DNA of 64,000 bases. It comes from Micromonospora inyonensis (lineage in GTDB: Bacteria > Actinomycetota > Actinomycetes > Mycobacteriales > Micromonosporaceae). Both the position numbers and the translations under genes were made by a program. Positions 26,433 through 34,626 of this stretch are shown piece by piece. The notes under the pieces are model-generated. The model was not told the DNA's origin. It saw only the letters and a list, made by a program, of their open reading frames with translations, and did no database searches. Position 1 is the stretch's first letter. Each line of letters opens with the position of its first letter. The stretch covers positions 806,001-870,000 of the forward strand of contig NZ_FMHU01000001.1 in the NCBI RefSeq assembly GCF_900091415.1. The letters run 5' to 3'.

Positions 26433-27113
26433 TCAGTCGACGGCCGGGCGGCTCCGCTTCGTCGCCTTCGGCAGCTTCGCCGACGGGGTGTCGGTGGTGC
26501 TGCCCGCCCTGGTGGCCCGGGTCCGCTTGGCGGCGGCCGGCTTGGCCTCGACCACCTCGGCCACGTCGGCTGGCGTGACGGTCACCTCGGACGCCTCGAC
26601 GGCGGTCACCTGGGTGACCGGGGCGGTGGCCGCTCCGAGCGCCGCGGCGGGGGCCGCCCCGGATCCGGTGGCGGTGCTGGCCTCGGTGGTCTCGATGTCG
26701 GCGTTCACGGTCTCGGCGGCCTCCAGCACACCGGCACCGACGACCCGCTCGCCCCGGGCGACCAGTGCGCCGTACGCGGCCAGCGCCCGCTCCTGGGCGG
26801 CCTGGGCGCCAGCCAGGACGACAGCGGCGTTCCGGCCGGCGATCTCGCGCAGCTTGACCAGGTCGAGATCGCCCGGGACCGCCTTCTCGCGGAGGCCGGT
26901 GGCGGTGAGGTTGGCGGTCTTCAGCGTCTCGGTGGCCTTCTGCCGCAGCTCGAAGCCGGTCACCACGGCCTTGCCGCCGAGGTCGTTGACCACCCGGCCG
27001 CGGAGGTCGTCGACCACGGACGGGAGCTTGCGGAGCTGCTCGAGCGCCAGGTCGCCGGCACCGGCGGCGGCGTAGATCGGAGCAGGGATGCGACTGGTCT
27101 TCGGCTGGCTCAT
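26433..27113 (-). CDS. HbhA-like heparin-binding adhesin family protein
   Basis: 226 aa. An N-terminal helical, coiled-coil-prone region (GAGDLALEQLRKLPSVVDDLRGRV, then LRQKATETLKTANLTATGLREKAV and LVKLREIAGRNAAVVLAGAQAAQERALAAYGALVARGERVVG) is followed by an Ala/Val/Thr-rich linker and a basic, Lys/Arg/Ala-rich tail (AKPAAAKRTRATRAG...KATKRSRPAVD). That layout and the position after an XRE regulator match mycobacterial HbhA (Rv0475). HbhA binds heparan sulfate there; in a soil actinomycete a cell-surface or lipid-inclusion role is as likely. Start ATG overlaps the XRE gene stop (ATGA). Confidence 0.8.
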   Translation of the reverse strand: MSQPKTSRIPAPIYAAAGAGDLALEQLRKLPSVVDDLRGRVVNDLGGKAVVTGFELRQKATETLKTANLTATGLREKAVPGDLDLVKLREIAGRNAAVVLAGAQAAQERALAAYGALVARGERVVGAGVLEAAETVNADIETTEASTATGSGAAPAAALGAATAPVTQVTAVEASEVTVTPADVAEVVEAKPAAAKRTRATRAGSTTDTPSAKLPKATKRSRPAVD

Positions 27114-27835
27114 GACGGCTCCTCCTCCTCGACCGCCGGGGCGGTCGCCTTCTTCGTGGTCTTCCGGGGGGTGGCGTGTACGCGGGTCCGTCGGGCCGGG
27201 CGGTCGCCCGGGGCGGGGGCGGGCCCGGCCTCGGTGACGGCGACCGACTCCAGCACCGCCTCGGTCGGAGTGCCGCTGTCGGTGGTCGGGCCGGTGGCCG
27301 CCAGGTTGACCGTGGCCGCCGCGTCGGAGGCCACCCCGGTGCCGGTGGCGGCGGGAGCGCCCGGCTCGGCGACGCTGGTCGCGGCGGGAGCGCCCGGCTC
27401 GGCGGCGTTGGTCGCGGCGGGAGCGCCCGGCTCGGCGGCGCTGGTCGCGGCCGGAGCACTCTGCTCGGCGGCGCTGGTCGCCTCGGCGAGCCGGACGTTC
27501 TCCCGGCGGAACGTCTCGTAGATCTGGGTGAGCGACTGCTTCTGCGCCATCGTCAGATCCGGGTCGACGGCGATCGCGGCGAGCACCCCCTGCCCCTCGC
27601 GGTCGTCGAGCAGTCCGGCCCGCAGGTACATCGCCGGGGTGGAGACCCGCAGCGCACTGGCGAGTTGCTGGAGCACCTCGGCGCTGGGCTTACGCAGACC
27701 GCGCTCGATCTGGCTGAGGTACGGGTTGCTCACCCCGGCCTGCTCGGCGAGCTGCCGGAGCGAGATCTTCGCGTTGCGTCGCAGGTCACGGATGAATCCG
27801 CCGACGTCGCGGGGAAGGTCCTTCGGGGTGGCCAT
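27110..27835 (-). CDS. XRE-family regulator with repetitive Ala/Pro tail (Rv0474-like)
   Basis: 241 aa. Residues about 12-70 are an XRE helix-turn-helix (GGFIRDLRRNAKISLRQLAEQAGVSNPYLSQIERGLRKPSAEVLQQLASAL), followed by the conserved MYLRAGLLDDREGQGVLAAI region, as in Rv0474. The C-terminal half is not conserved: it has four 11-residue repeats close to AAEPGAPAATS and then a basic end (RRTRVHATPRKTTKKATAPA), resembling the tail of the neighbouring HbhA-like protein. First gene of the operon. Start ATG 27835; three CGCTAA sites lie just upstream and suggest autoregulation. Confidence 0.88.
   Translation of the reverse strand: MATPKDLPRDVGGFIRDLRRNAKISLRQLAEQAGVSNPYLSQIERGLRKPSAEVLQQLASALRVSTPAMYLRAGLLDDREGQGVLAAIAVDPDLTMAQKQSLTQIYETFRRENVRLAEATSAAEQSAPAATSAAEPGAPAATNAAEPGAPAATSVAEPGAPAATGTGVASDAAATVNLAATGPTTDSGTPTEAVLESVAVTEAGPAPAPGDRPARRTRVHATPRKTTKKATAPAVEEEEPS
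27348..27479 (-). repeat. 33-bp coding minisatellite, four units
   Basis: Units at 27348-27380, 27381-27413, 27414-27446 and 27447-27479, nearly identical in the first three (beginning GCGGCGGGAGCGCCCGGC on the plus strand). They encode the 11-residue repeats of the XRE protein. Being a multiple of three, copy number can vary without frameshift. Confidence 0.92.
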
Positions 27836-27842
27836 GCCCCGA

Positions 27843-27894
27843 CGCTAACCCCTTGCGCTAGCTCCTGCAAGCAGAACGCTAACCAAAGTTAGCG
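27843..27894. promoter_or_regulatory. CGCTAAC operator sites upstream of the XRE gene
   Basis: CGCTAAC (27877-27883) and GTTAGCG (27888-27894) form a perfect 7-bp inverted repeat with a 4-base spacer; another CGCTAAC lies at 27843-27849 and a related GCGCTAGC at about 27855. They lie 8 to 60 bases upstream of the XRE start. Most likely the binding sites of the XRE protein itself; inference. Confidence 0.6.
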
Positions 27895-27970
27895 ACGTCT
27901 CAGATCGTTCCGCGGGGCGGACGGGCCGCTCGCCCGCGACCGGCGCGGGCCGGTCCGGTAACGTCCCCCG

Positions 27971-28780
27971 GTGGCCATGATCGAAGTGAACGGCACCCGA
28001 CTCGGGTACGACGACACCGGCAAGGGCTCCCCGGTCCTCCTGTTGCACGCGGGGATCGCGGATCGACGGATGTGGCGGGAGCAGGTGCCCGCCCTCGCCA
28101 CCCGGCATCGGGTGATCGCCCCCGATCTGCGCGGATACGGCGAGTCCGAGCTGCCCCCCACCCCCTTCGCCCACCACACGGACGTGGTCGGCCTCCTCGA
28201 CGCGCTGGGCGTCGAACGGGCCGCCCTGGTCGGCTGCTCGTTCGGCGGAGCGGTGGCGATCGACACCGCGCTGACCCACCCGGACCGGGTGTCCGCGCTG
28301 GCACTCCTCGGCACCGCGGTGACCGGGCACGAGTGGTCCGACGACACGAACGACCTGTGGGACTCCCTGGTCGGCGAGATCGAGCCGGACGACGACGCGG
28401 CCGGCGCGGCCGCCGAGGTGCGGTTCTGGGTGGTCGGCCCACACCGGCGGCCGGAGGACGTCGATCCTGCCCTCCTGCGCTTCGCGCACGAGATGGACGA
28501 GCGGGCGCTCGCCACCGAACACGCGCTCAGCGCGGTCGACGTGGCCGTACCCGAGCCACCGGCCATCGGACGTCTGCACGAGCTGCGCATGCCGGTTCTG
28601 GCCACGGCCGGCGCGGCCGACCTGCCGGACATCGGCCGCCTCGCCGACCTGGTCGCCGCGACCGCGCCGGACGCGACGCGCCTGGCCGACGTACCGGACG
28701 CCGCCCACCTGCTCCCGCTGGAACGGCCCGCCGCCGTCAACGCCGCCCTGCTCGACTTCCTCGCGGAAGCCGGGAGGTAG
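27971..28780 (+). CDS. Alpha/beta hydrolase
   Basis: 269 aa, complete alpha/beta hydrolase. VLLLHAGIADRRMW holds the oxyanion region, APDLRGYGESELPP follows, and ALVGCSFGGAVAIDTAL carries the nucleophile Ser (G-x-S-x-G). The acid is probably in TAGAADLPDIGRL and the catalytic His is in DAAHLLPLERP. Unlike the homologue at 25111 it keeps all three catalytic positions. Substrate unknown; the family includes esterases, haloperoxidases and lactonases. Start GTG 27971 (GTGGCCATGATC); ATG 27977 is an alternative. Divergent from the XRE operon. Confidence 0.88.
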   Translation: MAMIEVNGTRLGYDDTGKGSPVLLLHAGIADRRMWREQVPALATRHRVIAPDLRGYGESELPPTPFAHHTDVVGLLDALGVERAALVGCSFGGAVAIDTALTHPDRVSALALLGTAVTGHEWSDDTNDLWDSLVGEIEPDDDAAGAAAEVRFWVVGPHRRPEDVDPALLRFAHEMDERALATEHALSAVDVAVPEPPAIGRLHELRMPVLATAGAADLPDIGRLADLVAATAPDATRLADVPDAAHLLPLERPAAVNAALLDFLAEAGR

Positions 28781-28786
28781 GGCCGG

Positions 28787-29791
28787 CTACCAGGCCGGAC
28801 GGACCACGCCGACCGGCACGCCGCCACCGAGCAGCGGAAGTCGGGCGTACTCGTGCAGGATCGGGGCGTCCTGACCGAGCCGGCGCAGGGCAGCCACGAG
28901 CACGGGCATCCGGGCGCGGGCCGCCCCATCGTCGATCTTGACGGCGACCGCGCCCACGCCGGGCAGGCCGGCGGCGATGACCCCCTCCGCGCCGATCTTG
29001 GCGAGGGTGCCCGGCAGGCCGCGCATCAGTCGGCTGTCCTCCGCCCCGGTACCGCCCACGATCTCGGGGTGGGCGCGCATCGCGTCGGCGACGCCGCGCT
29101 CCGGCGTGCCCGGCTCCGCATGCACCAGCCGCAGGTACGCCCGGGCCAGCCCGGTCAGGGACACCGCCAGCACCGGGGCACCGCAGCCGTCCACCCCGAC
29201 CGCCGCGACCGGCTCTCCGGTGAACTCCTCGACGGTGGCCCGGATCCGCTGTTGCAGCGGGTGCCCCGGAAGCGGGTACCCCTCGATGGGCCAGCCGGCC
29301 GCGAGACAGGTGAGCAGCATCCCGGTGTGCTTGCCGGAGCAGTTCATCCCGATCCGGGCGGGGCCACCGCCGGCCAGCAGCACCGCGTTCCGGGCGGCCT
29401 CGTCCAGGGGCAGGTCGGGCGGACAGGCCAACGCCGACCTGTCCAGCCCGGCGGAGGCGAGCAGCGCGGCCACCCGGGCGAGGTGGAAGTCCTCCCCGGC
29501 GTGGCTGGCCGACACCAGGGCCAGGTCCGCCGGGTCGGTCAGCCGCAGCCCGGCCCGGAGCATGCCGACGGTCTGCATCGGCTTGCTCGCCGACCGGGGG
29601 AAAACCGGAGCGGTGACGTCACCGGCGGCGGCGAGGACCGCGCCGGACGCGTCCAGCACCACCACCGAGCCCCGGTGGAGGCCCTCCACGAAACCCGACC
29701 GGACCACCTCGGCGAGCAGCGCGCCACCTGCGTACGTCCTCACGGGGTGGAACGGTACCGGTGTCCCGGCCTCCGTCCACCCGGCCCCCAC
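28787..29791 (-). CDS. Asparaginase (type II-like, AnsA/DUF family of actinobacteria and rhizobia)
   Basis: 334 aa (or 318 from GTG 29743). The PVFPRSASKPMQTV motif and the NCSGKHTGMLLTC block are signatures of the R. etli-type asparaginase family, which differs from the E. coli enzymes and uses a Ser-Lys type active site. DGCGAPVLAVSLTGLARAY and the C-terminal GAVAVKIDDGAARARMPV also match. It hydrolyses L-asparagine to aspartate and ammonia. The start at GTG 29791 is 7 bases after the upstream gene's stop, suggesting co-translation; GTG 29743 is closer to the conserved start (VRTYAGG...AEVVRSGF). Confidence 0.88.
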   Translation of the reverse strand: MGAGWTEAGTPVPFHPVRTYAGGALLAEVVRSGFVEGLHRGSVVVLDASGAVLAAAGDVTAPVFPRSASKPMQTVGMLRAGLRLTDPADLALVSASHAGEDFHLARVAALLASAGLDRSALACPPDLPLDEAARNAVLLAGGGPARIGMNCSGKHTGMLLTCLAAGWPIEGYPLPGHPLQQRIRATVEEFTGEPVAAVGVDGCGAPVLAVSLTGLARAYLRLVHAEPGTPERGVADAMRAHPEIVGGTGAEDSRLMRGLPGTLAKIGAEGVIAAGLPGVGAVAVKIDDGAARARMPVLVAALRRLGQDAPILHEYARLPLLGGGVPVGVVRPAW

Positions 29792-29797
29792 CTGGGA

Positions 29798-30625
29798 CTA
29801 CACGCCGAGGAGCTGCCGGGCCCCGGTCGGGGTGAGCGGCGGGCGCTGGGCGAGCTGGGCGGCGGCGACCGCGCGGGCGACGAGTTGCATGTTGGACTCG
29901 ACCGGCTGCCCCTTGGCGTAGGTCACCGTGTCCTCCATGCCGACCCGCAGGTGACCGCCGGTGGCCAGCGAGGCCAGCATCACCGGGATGGTGCTGCGCC
30001 CGATGCCGGTGGCCGAGAAGGTGGTGCCCTCCGGCAGGTCCCGCACCGCCTGGCGGCACGCGACCAGCGCCTCGGCGGTGCCCGGCATACCGCCCGGCAC
30101 GCCCATCACGAAGTCGACGTGCACGTGGCCGCCGGCCGGCAGGCCGTACCTGCCCAGCAGGCGCTGGAGGGCGGTCAGGTGGCCGAGGTCGAAGATCTCG
30201 TACTCGGGGACGACGCCGCGCTCCTGCATCCGGGTGTGCAGGTCGACAATGAACTCCCAACGGTTGAGGAAGACGTCGTCGCCGAAGTTGACCGTGCCCA
30301 TGGTGCAGGAGGCCATGTCCGGTCGGGCGTCGAGCACGGCCAGCCGGACGGCCTCCGGGTCGGTCACCGCGCCACCGGTGGAGAGCTGCACGATCAGGTC
30401 GGTGTTCTCCCGCAGCGCGGCGACGGTGTCCCGCAGCCGCCCCGGGTCGAGGGTGGGCTTCGCCTCGTCGTCGCGGATGTGGACGTGGATCACGGCCGCG
30501 CCGAGCGCCTCGCACTCCTTGGCGGTCAGCAGCAGTTCGTCGAGGGTCACCGGCAGCGCCGGCACCTCCGCCTTGGCCGACTCGGCACCGGTCGGGGCAA
30601 CCGTGATCAACGTCCCTGTCGTCAT
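29798..30625 (-). CDS. BKACE (beta-keto acid cleavage enzyme, DUF849) family protein
   Basis: 275 aa TIM-barrel. LITVAPTGAESAKAEVPALPVTLDELLLTAKECEALGAAVIHVHIRDDEAKPTLD contains the HVH zinc motif; IVQLSTGGAV, ASCTMGTVNFGDDVFLNR and GHLRVGMEDTV are conserved blocks. The family cleaves a beta-keto acid with acetyl-CoA; the founding member, Kce, acts on 3-keto-5-aminohexanoate in lysine fermentation, but specificities vary widely. Start ATG 30625 follows AGGAT at good spacing. Upstream of asparaginase on the same strand. Confidence 0.9.
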   Translation of the reverse strand: MTTGTLITVAPTGAESAKAEVPALPVTLDELLLTAKECEALGAAVIHVHIRDDEAKPTLDPGRLRDTVAALRENTDLIVQLSTGGAVTDPEAVRLAVLDARPDMASCTMGTVNFGDDVFLNRWEFIVDLHTRMQERGVVPEYEIFDLGHLTALQRLLGRYGLPAGGHVHVDFVMGVPGGMPGTAEALVACRQAVRDLPEGTTFSATGIGRSTIPVMLASLATGGHLRVGMEDTVTYAKGQPVESNMQLVARAVAAAQLAQRPPLTPTGARQLLGV

Positions 30626-30670
30626 GCCGGCGATCCTAGACCGCTGGTCGGGCCGGGTCGACAACTGCGA

Positions 30671-31789
30671 CTACGGCGTGGGGTCGATGGCGGCGGCCGC
30701 CTCGCCCACCAGGAGGGCGGCGTCGTCGGGCACGTTCCGCTTGACCACGGCGAGCGCGACCTGCCCCAGCTCGAAGTGCTGCACGGCGGTCCCGAGGAAG
30801 CCGACCGCCCGTCCGTCGGACTGGGTCACCGGGGTGCCGGCGGCCGGGAGCTGGTCGCTGGTCACCCCGTCCAGGTGCAGCAGGACGAGACGACGCGGCG
30901 GACGACCCAGGTTGTGCACCCGGGCCACCGTCTCCTGGCCCCGGTAGCAGCCCTTCGCCAGGTGCACGGCCGGGCCGATGAGGTCCACCTCGGCGGGGAT
31001 CGTCCGGTGGTCGGTGTCCACGCCGACCCGGGCCCGCCGGGCGGCCACCCGCAACGCCTCGTACGCCCACAGGCCGGCCACCGGCACCCCGGCGGCCCGC
31101 AGCGTGGCGACCACGTCGTCCATGGTCTCCCGGCCGACGAGCAGGTCCACGCCGAGCGGCCCGCGCCGCGCCCAGCCACCGGCGGGCAGCGGACGGACGT
31201 CGTACCGGACGGTGGGGCGGGGCGGCACGGAGCCGGTGGGGAACTTCGGGCCCGGCACCGCGAGGGCGTCCGGTTCGGCGAGCCCGGTCAGGCCGAGCGC
31301 GCCGAGCGCCTCGGCGGCGTCCGGGCCGACCAGGGAGAGCAGGGCCCGCTCGGCGGTCGCGTCGCGGGGCTCGACCTTGCTGAAGAAGCGCATCCGCTCC
31401 AGGTACGTGAGCAGGCCGGCGGTGGCCCCCGGCTCGGTGTCCAGCCAGGTGGTCCCGCCGTCCTCGGCGACCATCGCATGCTGCTCGACGTGGCCGTGCG
31501 GGGAGAGCACGAGCAGTTCGGTGCCCTCGCCCGCGGTCAGGTCGGCCAGGTGCTGGGTGGTGAGGGTGTGCAGCCAGCCGGCACGTTCCTCGCCGGGAAC
31601 CGCCACCACGCCCCGGTGCGAACGGTCGACCAGGCCGACCCCGGTGGCGAGGGTGCGCTGCTCCCGCAGCGGGTCGCCGTAGTGGGCGGCGACACCGTGG
31701 ACCCCGGCCGCCCGGTGGGCGGGATCGGGCTGGTCCCGGGTCTCGGTGTCGATGGCCTCGACCGGTACGGCCCCCGCGATCTCGATCAT
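30671..31789 (-). CDS. ygfZ: Folate-binding protein YgfZ (Fe-S cluster repair/assembly)
   Basis: 372 aa GcvT-like protein. The YgfZ signature appears as [18 protein letters not shown] (K-G-C-Y-x-G-Q-E), with the functional Cys. The N-terminal [30 protein letters not shown] and [11 protein letters not shown] match the folate-binding GcvT fold. YgfZ supports assembly or repair of certain Fe-S enzymes. Start ATG 31789 overlaps the stop of nur (ATGA), so both are translated from one message. A BKACE gene follows after 46 bases. Confidence 0.92.
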   Translation of the reverse strand: MIEIAGAVPVEAIDTETRDQPDPAHRAAGVHGVAAHYGDPLREQRTLATGVGLVDRSHRGVVAVPGEERAGWLHTLTTQHLADLTAGEGTELLVLSPHGHVEQHAMVAEDGGTTWLDTEPGATAGLLTYLERMRFFSKVEPRDATAERALLSLVGPDAAEALGALGLTGLAEPDALAVPGPKFPTGSVPPRPTVRYDVRPLPAGGWARRGPLGVDLLVGRETMDDVVATLRAAGVPVAGLWAYEALRVAARRARVGVDTDHRTIPAEVDLIGPAVHLAKGCYRGQETVARVHNLGRPPRRLVLLHLDGVTSDQLPAAGTPVTQSDGRAVGFLGTAVQHFELGQVALAVVKRNVPDDAALLVGEAAAAIDPTP

Positions 31790-32229
31790 TCCTGCTCCCC
31801 GTTTCCGTGCTCGGCGTTCCCGCATTCCCCGCAGACGCCGAAGAGCGCCACGTGCCCGATGTCGGCCTGGAAGCCGCGCTCGGCGGCCAGCCGGTCGGCG
31901 ACCGGGCGCAGCAGCTCCGGCTCCACCTCGTCGATCCTGCCGCACTCCCGGCAGACCAGGTGGGCGTGCTGGTGCTCACCGGCGGCGTGGAAGGTCGGCG
32001 ACCCGTGGGAGAGGTGGGTGTGCTTGACCAGCCCCAGCTTCTCCAACAGCTCCAGCGTGCGGTAGATCGTGGTGATGTTGACCCCGGCGGCCACCTCGCG
32101 GACGGCGTGGTGCACCTGCTCCGGTGTGGCGTGCCCCAGGTCCAGCACCGCCTGGAGGACCAACTGCCGCTGCGGGGTCAGCCGCAGCCCGCGGGAGCGC
32201 AACAGCTCGGCGAGGGAGGCTTCGGACAC
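31786..32229 (-). CDS. nur: Fur-family nickel-responsive regulator Nur
   Basis: 147 aa. N-terminal winged helix [17 protein letters not shown]...[18 protein letters not shown], then the dimerisation domain. His residues fall at 33, 70, 72, 86, 88, 90 and 126, the numbering I recall for the two metal sites of Streptomyces Nur (M-site 70/72/126; D-site 33/86/88/90). CRECG and CGECG supply Cys pairs. Nur represses nickel uptake and iron superoxide dismutase genes when nickel is present. Start GTG 32229; TATGAT lies 6 bases upstream, so a leaderless transcript is likely. Co-translated with ygfZ. Confidence 0.88.
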   Translation of the reverse strand: MSEASLAELLRSRGLRLTPQRQLVLQAVLDLGHATPEQVHHAVREVAAGVNITTIYRTLELLEKLGLVKHTHLSHGSPTFHAAGEHQHAHLVCRECGRIDEVEPELLRPVADRLAAERGFQADIGHVALFGVCGECGNAEHGNGEQE

Positions 32230-32299
32230 CGTCCGATCATAGTGCGGCCTCCGCGTGGGTCCGGCCCACGGCGACGGTACGCCGCTACGCTCGGCATCC

Positions 32300-33190
32300 G
32301 TGACCGAACTGAGCGGGACGACGGAACTGACGCACCAGGCGGGACCGCCCCGGGTGGCGGTGCTGGGCCGGGGACTCGTGCCGGCTGGTGAGCCGGTGCT
32401 GCGGGGCGACGACCTCGGGGTGCTGCACGGGGACGGGCTGTTCGAGACCATGCACCTGTGGGACGGGCGGCCGTGGCTGGTCGGCGAACACCTGGCCCGG
32501 CTGACCCGGGCGGCGAGCCTGCTCGGCCTCCGGCTACCGCCGGCCACCGCGCTGCTCGACCTGCTGGCGGCGGTGACCGTGGACTGGCCGACCGGGGTCG
32601 AGGGGTCGCTCCGGCTGGTCTGCACCCGGGGGCCGGAGGGCGTCGGCCCACCGACGGTCTACGCCACGCTGGGCGAGGTGCCGCAGCCGACCCGGCGCGC
32701 CCGTCACCTCGGGATCGCGGTGGCGACGCTGCCGCTGGGCGTGACCGCCGACGGCCGCGCCGGCCTGGACTGGCTGCCGGCCGGGTTCAAGTCCACCTCG
32801 TACGCGCTGAGCAGCGCCGCGCGCCGGTGGGCGGTCGCGCACGGGGTGGACGACGTGCTCTGGGTCTCCACCGACGGGTACGCCCTGGAAGGGCCGACGG
32901 CGAACCTGGTCTGGCTGGAGGGCGACACCCTCTGCACGGTGCCGCCCACCCGGACCGGCATCCTGCCCGGCGTCACCGCCGCCTGGCTGTTGGCACACGC
33001 GCACGAGCTGGGGTTCACGTCGGCGGAGCGGATGATCAGCCCCGGCGACCTGCGGGAGGCCGACGCCGCCTGGCTCACCTCGTCGGTACGGGGAGTCGCC
33101 GAGATCCGCACCCTGGACGGCATCCCCGGGCACCGCGCCTTCCCGTCCCCGCACACCCGACGGCTCCAGCAGCTCCTCCCCCATCCCTGA
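32300..33190 (+). CDS. Class IV aminotransferase / aminodeoxychorismate lyase-like
   Basis: 296 aa PLP enzyme. [36 protein letters not shown] matches the N terminus of PabC-type proteins; [16 protein letters not shown] carries the PLP Lys (FKSTSY); [17 protein letters not shown] is the E-G-x-x-x-N phosphate/carboxylate motif; [13 protein letters not shown] follows. PabC makes 4-aminobenzoate for folate, and the neighbouring folate-binding YgfZ gives a loose functional link. D-amino acid or branched-chain aminotransferase activity is the alternative. Start GTG 32300, divergent from nur with a short shared promoter region; TACGCT lies 8 bases upstream. Confidence 0.87.
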   Translation: MTELSGTTELTHQAGPPRVAVLGRGLVPAGEPVLRGDDLGVLHGDGLFETMHLWDGRPWLVGEHLARLTRAASLLGLRLPPATALLDLLAAVTVDWPTGVEGSLRLVCTRGPEGVGPPTVYATLGEVPQPTRRARHLGIAVATLPLGVTADGRAGLDWLPAGFKSTSYALSSAARRWAVAHGVDDVLWVSTDGYALEGPTANLVWLEGDTLCTVPPTRTGILPGVTAAWLLAHAHELGFTSAERMISPGDLREADAAWLTSSVRGVAEIRTLDGIPGHRAFPSPHTRRLQQLLPHP

Positions 33191-33237
33191 GCCCCGCGCC
33201 GCCGACGGTTCGTCGACCGTCCGGCCCCGGCCGGGCG

Positions 33238-33834
33238 TCAGCCCGCGACCCGGGTCAGGCGGGCGGAGAGGTGGGGGGAGAGGGAGTGGCCGACGGCCGC
33301 CATCTCCTGGGCGTACAACAGGGCGCCCTCGACGATGCCGAACAGGCGGTGGCCGGCGGTCACCTCCTTGGCGGTGGCGGTGCGCACCACGGCGTCGGTG
33401 ACGAACTCCAGCTGGGTGCCCCGGCGCTTGCCGATGTGCAGCTCCATGACCCCGGTCGGGACGGTCATCAGGGCCTCCAGCTCGTCGGTCACCCGGTCAC
33501 CGTCGAGCACCGGACGCCACCAGCCCACCTCCCGACCGGCCGGACGCACCGGCTGGCTCTGCTCGTCGAGGATCCAGGCGCGGGACTCGTAGAACAGGAA
33601 CGGCCGCCCGTCGTGGCTGATCCGGATCTCCTGGGCGAAGTCGAAGTCCTCGATGCTGGGGAAACCGCCCCGGCCCCGTCCCCGCCACACCCCGACGTAC
33701 GGCAGCAGGCCGTCCAGCGTGGGGTGCAGCTTCGGCCCGACCCGCAGGTCGTGGCTCTCCTCGTACGGGTACGGGTCGACCGGCGGCGCGTTCAGCCACG
33801 GCGGCGGGGCCAGGGGGTTGTCGCTGTCGCTCAC
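33238..33834 (-). CDS. Nitrobindin (DUF1794/THAP4-like heme-binding beta barrel)
   Basis: 198 aa. The motif GVWRGRGRGGFPSIEDFDFAQEIRISHDGRPFLFYESRAW is the G-x-W-x-G-x-G-x-G of bacterial nitrobindins; the proximal heme His is expected in SPHLSARLTRV at the C terminus. These 10-strand barrels bind ferric heme and handle nitric oxide or peroxynitrite. Start GTG 33834 has GAAGG upstream. A 37-aa membrane peptide gene lies 55 bases upstream on the same strand; the class IV aminotransferase converges from the other side. Confidence 0.9.
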   Translation of the reverse strand: MSDSDNPLAPPPWLNAPPVDPYPYEESHDLRVGPKLHPTLDGLLPYVGVWRGRGRGGFPSIEDFDFAQEIRISHDGRPFLFYESRAWILDEQSQPVRPAGREVGWWRPVLDGDRVTDELEALMTVPTGVMELHIGKRRGTQLEFVTDAVVRTATAKEVTAGHRLFGIVEGALLYAQEMAAVGHSLSPHLSARLTRVAG

Positions 33835-33889
33835 CGGACCACCTTCGTTCGCGACTGCGGGGCTCGCAGACCCGACTCACTCCTCGCGC

Positions 33890-34003
33890 TCACCAATGAC
33901 CTCTCGAAATGCGTACGGCAACGTAGACCAGGCCACCGGCGAGCGCGCCGAGGCCCGCGACCAGCAGGCTGACGAACCCGATCTCGGTGACCATGGCGGT
34001 CAT
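33890..34003 (-). CDS. Small single-helix membrane protein (37 aa)
   Basis: Start ATG 34003. The product begins MTAMVTEIGFVSLLVAGLGA and continues as one hydrophobic helix to a basic end (VRISRGHW). This kind of peptide beside dsrE-like genes looks conserved in related actinomycetes, but I cannot name a function. It is upstream of nitrobindin on the same strand and its start is 15 bases from the divergent DsrE start, so the two promoters must overlap. Confidence 0.6.
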   Translation of the reverse strand: MTAMVTEIGFVSLLVAGLGALAGGLVYVAVRISRGHW

Positions 34004-34005
34004 CC

Positions 34006-34011
34006 TATGCT
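34006..34011 (+). promoter_or_regulatory. Putative -10 element of a leaderless dsrE transcript
   Basis: TATGCT lies 7 bases before the ATG at 34019, the spacing expected for a TANNNT -10 whose transcript begins at the start codon. The spacer has no ribosome site (GGCCCCC). Confidence 0.5.
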
Positions 34012-34018
34012 GGCCCCC

Positions 34019-34381
34019 ATGGCACGTTCTCTCGTCGTCAAGGTGACCGCGGGCGCGGACGCCCCGGAGCGGTGTGCGCAGGCGTTCACGGTCGCCGCCA
34101 CCGCGGTGGCGGCCGGGGTGGAGGTCTCGCTCTGGCTGACCGGCGAGTCGACCTGGTTCGCCCTTCCCGGCCGGGCGCAGGAGTTCGAGCTGCCCCACTC
34201 CGCCCCGCTGGCCGAGCTGCTGCACGTGATCCTCACCTCGGGGCAGGTCACCGCCTGCACCCAGTGCGCCGCCCGTCGGGACATCGGCCCCGGCGACGTG
34301 CTGCCGGGGGTACGGATCGCCGGGGCGGCGGTCTTCGTCGAGGAGGCGATGGCCGAGGGCGCCCAGGCGCTGGTCTACTAG
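34019..34381 (+). CDS. DsrE/DsrF-family protein
   Basis: 120 aa single domain. RSLVVKVTAGADAPERCAQAFTVAATAVAAGVEVSLWLTGEST is the DsrE fold's first half, and TACTQCAARRDIGPGDVLPGVRIAGAAVFVEEA carries two Cys (C-x-x-C) in the region where sulfur-relay DsrE/TusD proteins have their active Cys. Sulfur transfer is possible; the actinobacterial family is uncharacterised. Start ATG 34019 rather than ATG 34007, because a TATGCT -10 leaves room only for the former. Confidence 0.82.
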   Translation: MARSLVVKVTAGADAPERCAQAFTVAATAVAAGVEVSLWLTGESTWFALPGRAQEFELPHSAPLAELLHVILTSGQVTACTQCAARRDIGPGDVLPGVRIAGAAVFVEEAMAEGAQALVY

Positions 34382-34392
34382 CCCGCCCACTG

Positions 34393-34428
34393 GCCGCCCC
34401 CGCCCGCCCGGCCGCCCCCGCCCGCCCG
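34393..34428 (+). repeat. 18-bp tandem duplication
   Basis: GCCGCCCCCGCCCGCCCG occurs twice in direct succession just after the dsrE stop, in an extremely C-rich stretch flanked by GCCCAC and GTGGGC. Confidence 0.85.
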
Positions 34429-34505
34429 GGTGGGCGCGCACGCGCCGGGCGGCACCGACGGACGAGCGGGCCGCCGATCCTGCCCTGACCTGCCCGGACC
34501 GCAGG

Positions 34506-34598
34506 GGCGGTACAACCTACTCCAACGGCCGGCTGCCCGAAGCGTTCGCCGGCTACGACCGCGACCTGACCGCGCTGGGTCGCAGCCGCACCGACTGA
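34506..34598 (+). pseudogene. Relic of a glycogen-debranching-type enzyme C terminus
   Basis: One frame reads GGTTYSNGRLPEAFAGYDRD then LTALGRSRTD and a stop. The NGRLPEAFAGY(x)RD segment is typical of the C-terminal region of amylo-alpha-1,6-glucosidase-like enzymes, where it is normally followed by a PVxYPTACxPQAW block that is absent here. No start, ribosome site or upstream domain remains. I read it as the last trace of a deleted gene; chance similarity is possible. Confidence 0.4.
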
Positions 34599-34626
34599 CG
34601 CGTACGGTCCGGCCGGGGTCTCCGGC

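Noticed and set aside
28853..32065. Very long plus-strand open frame of about 1070 codons
   Set aside because: It runs antisense to asparaginase, BKACE, ygfZ and nur, which all have clear motifs. Its own translation is Arg/Gly/His/Pro-rich without domains, as expected for a shadow frame in high-GC DNA.
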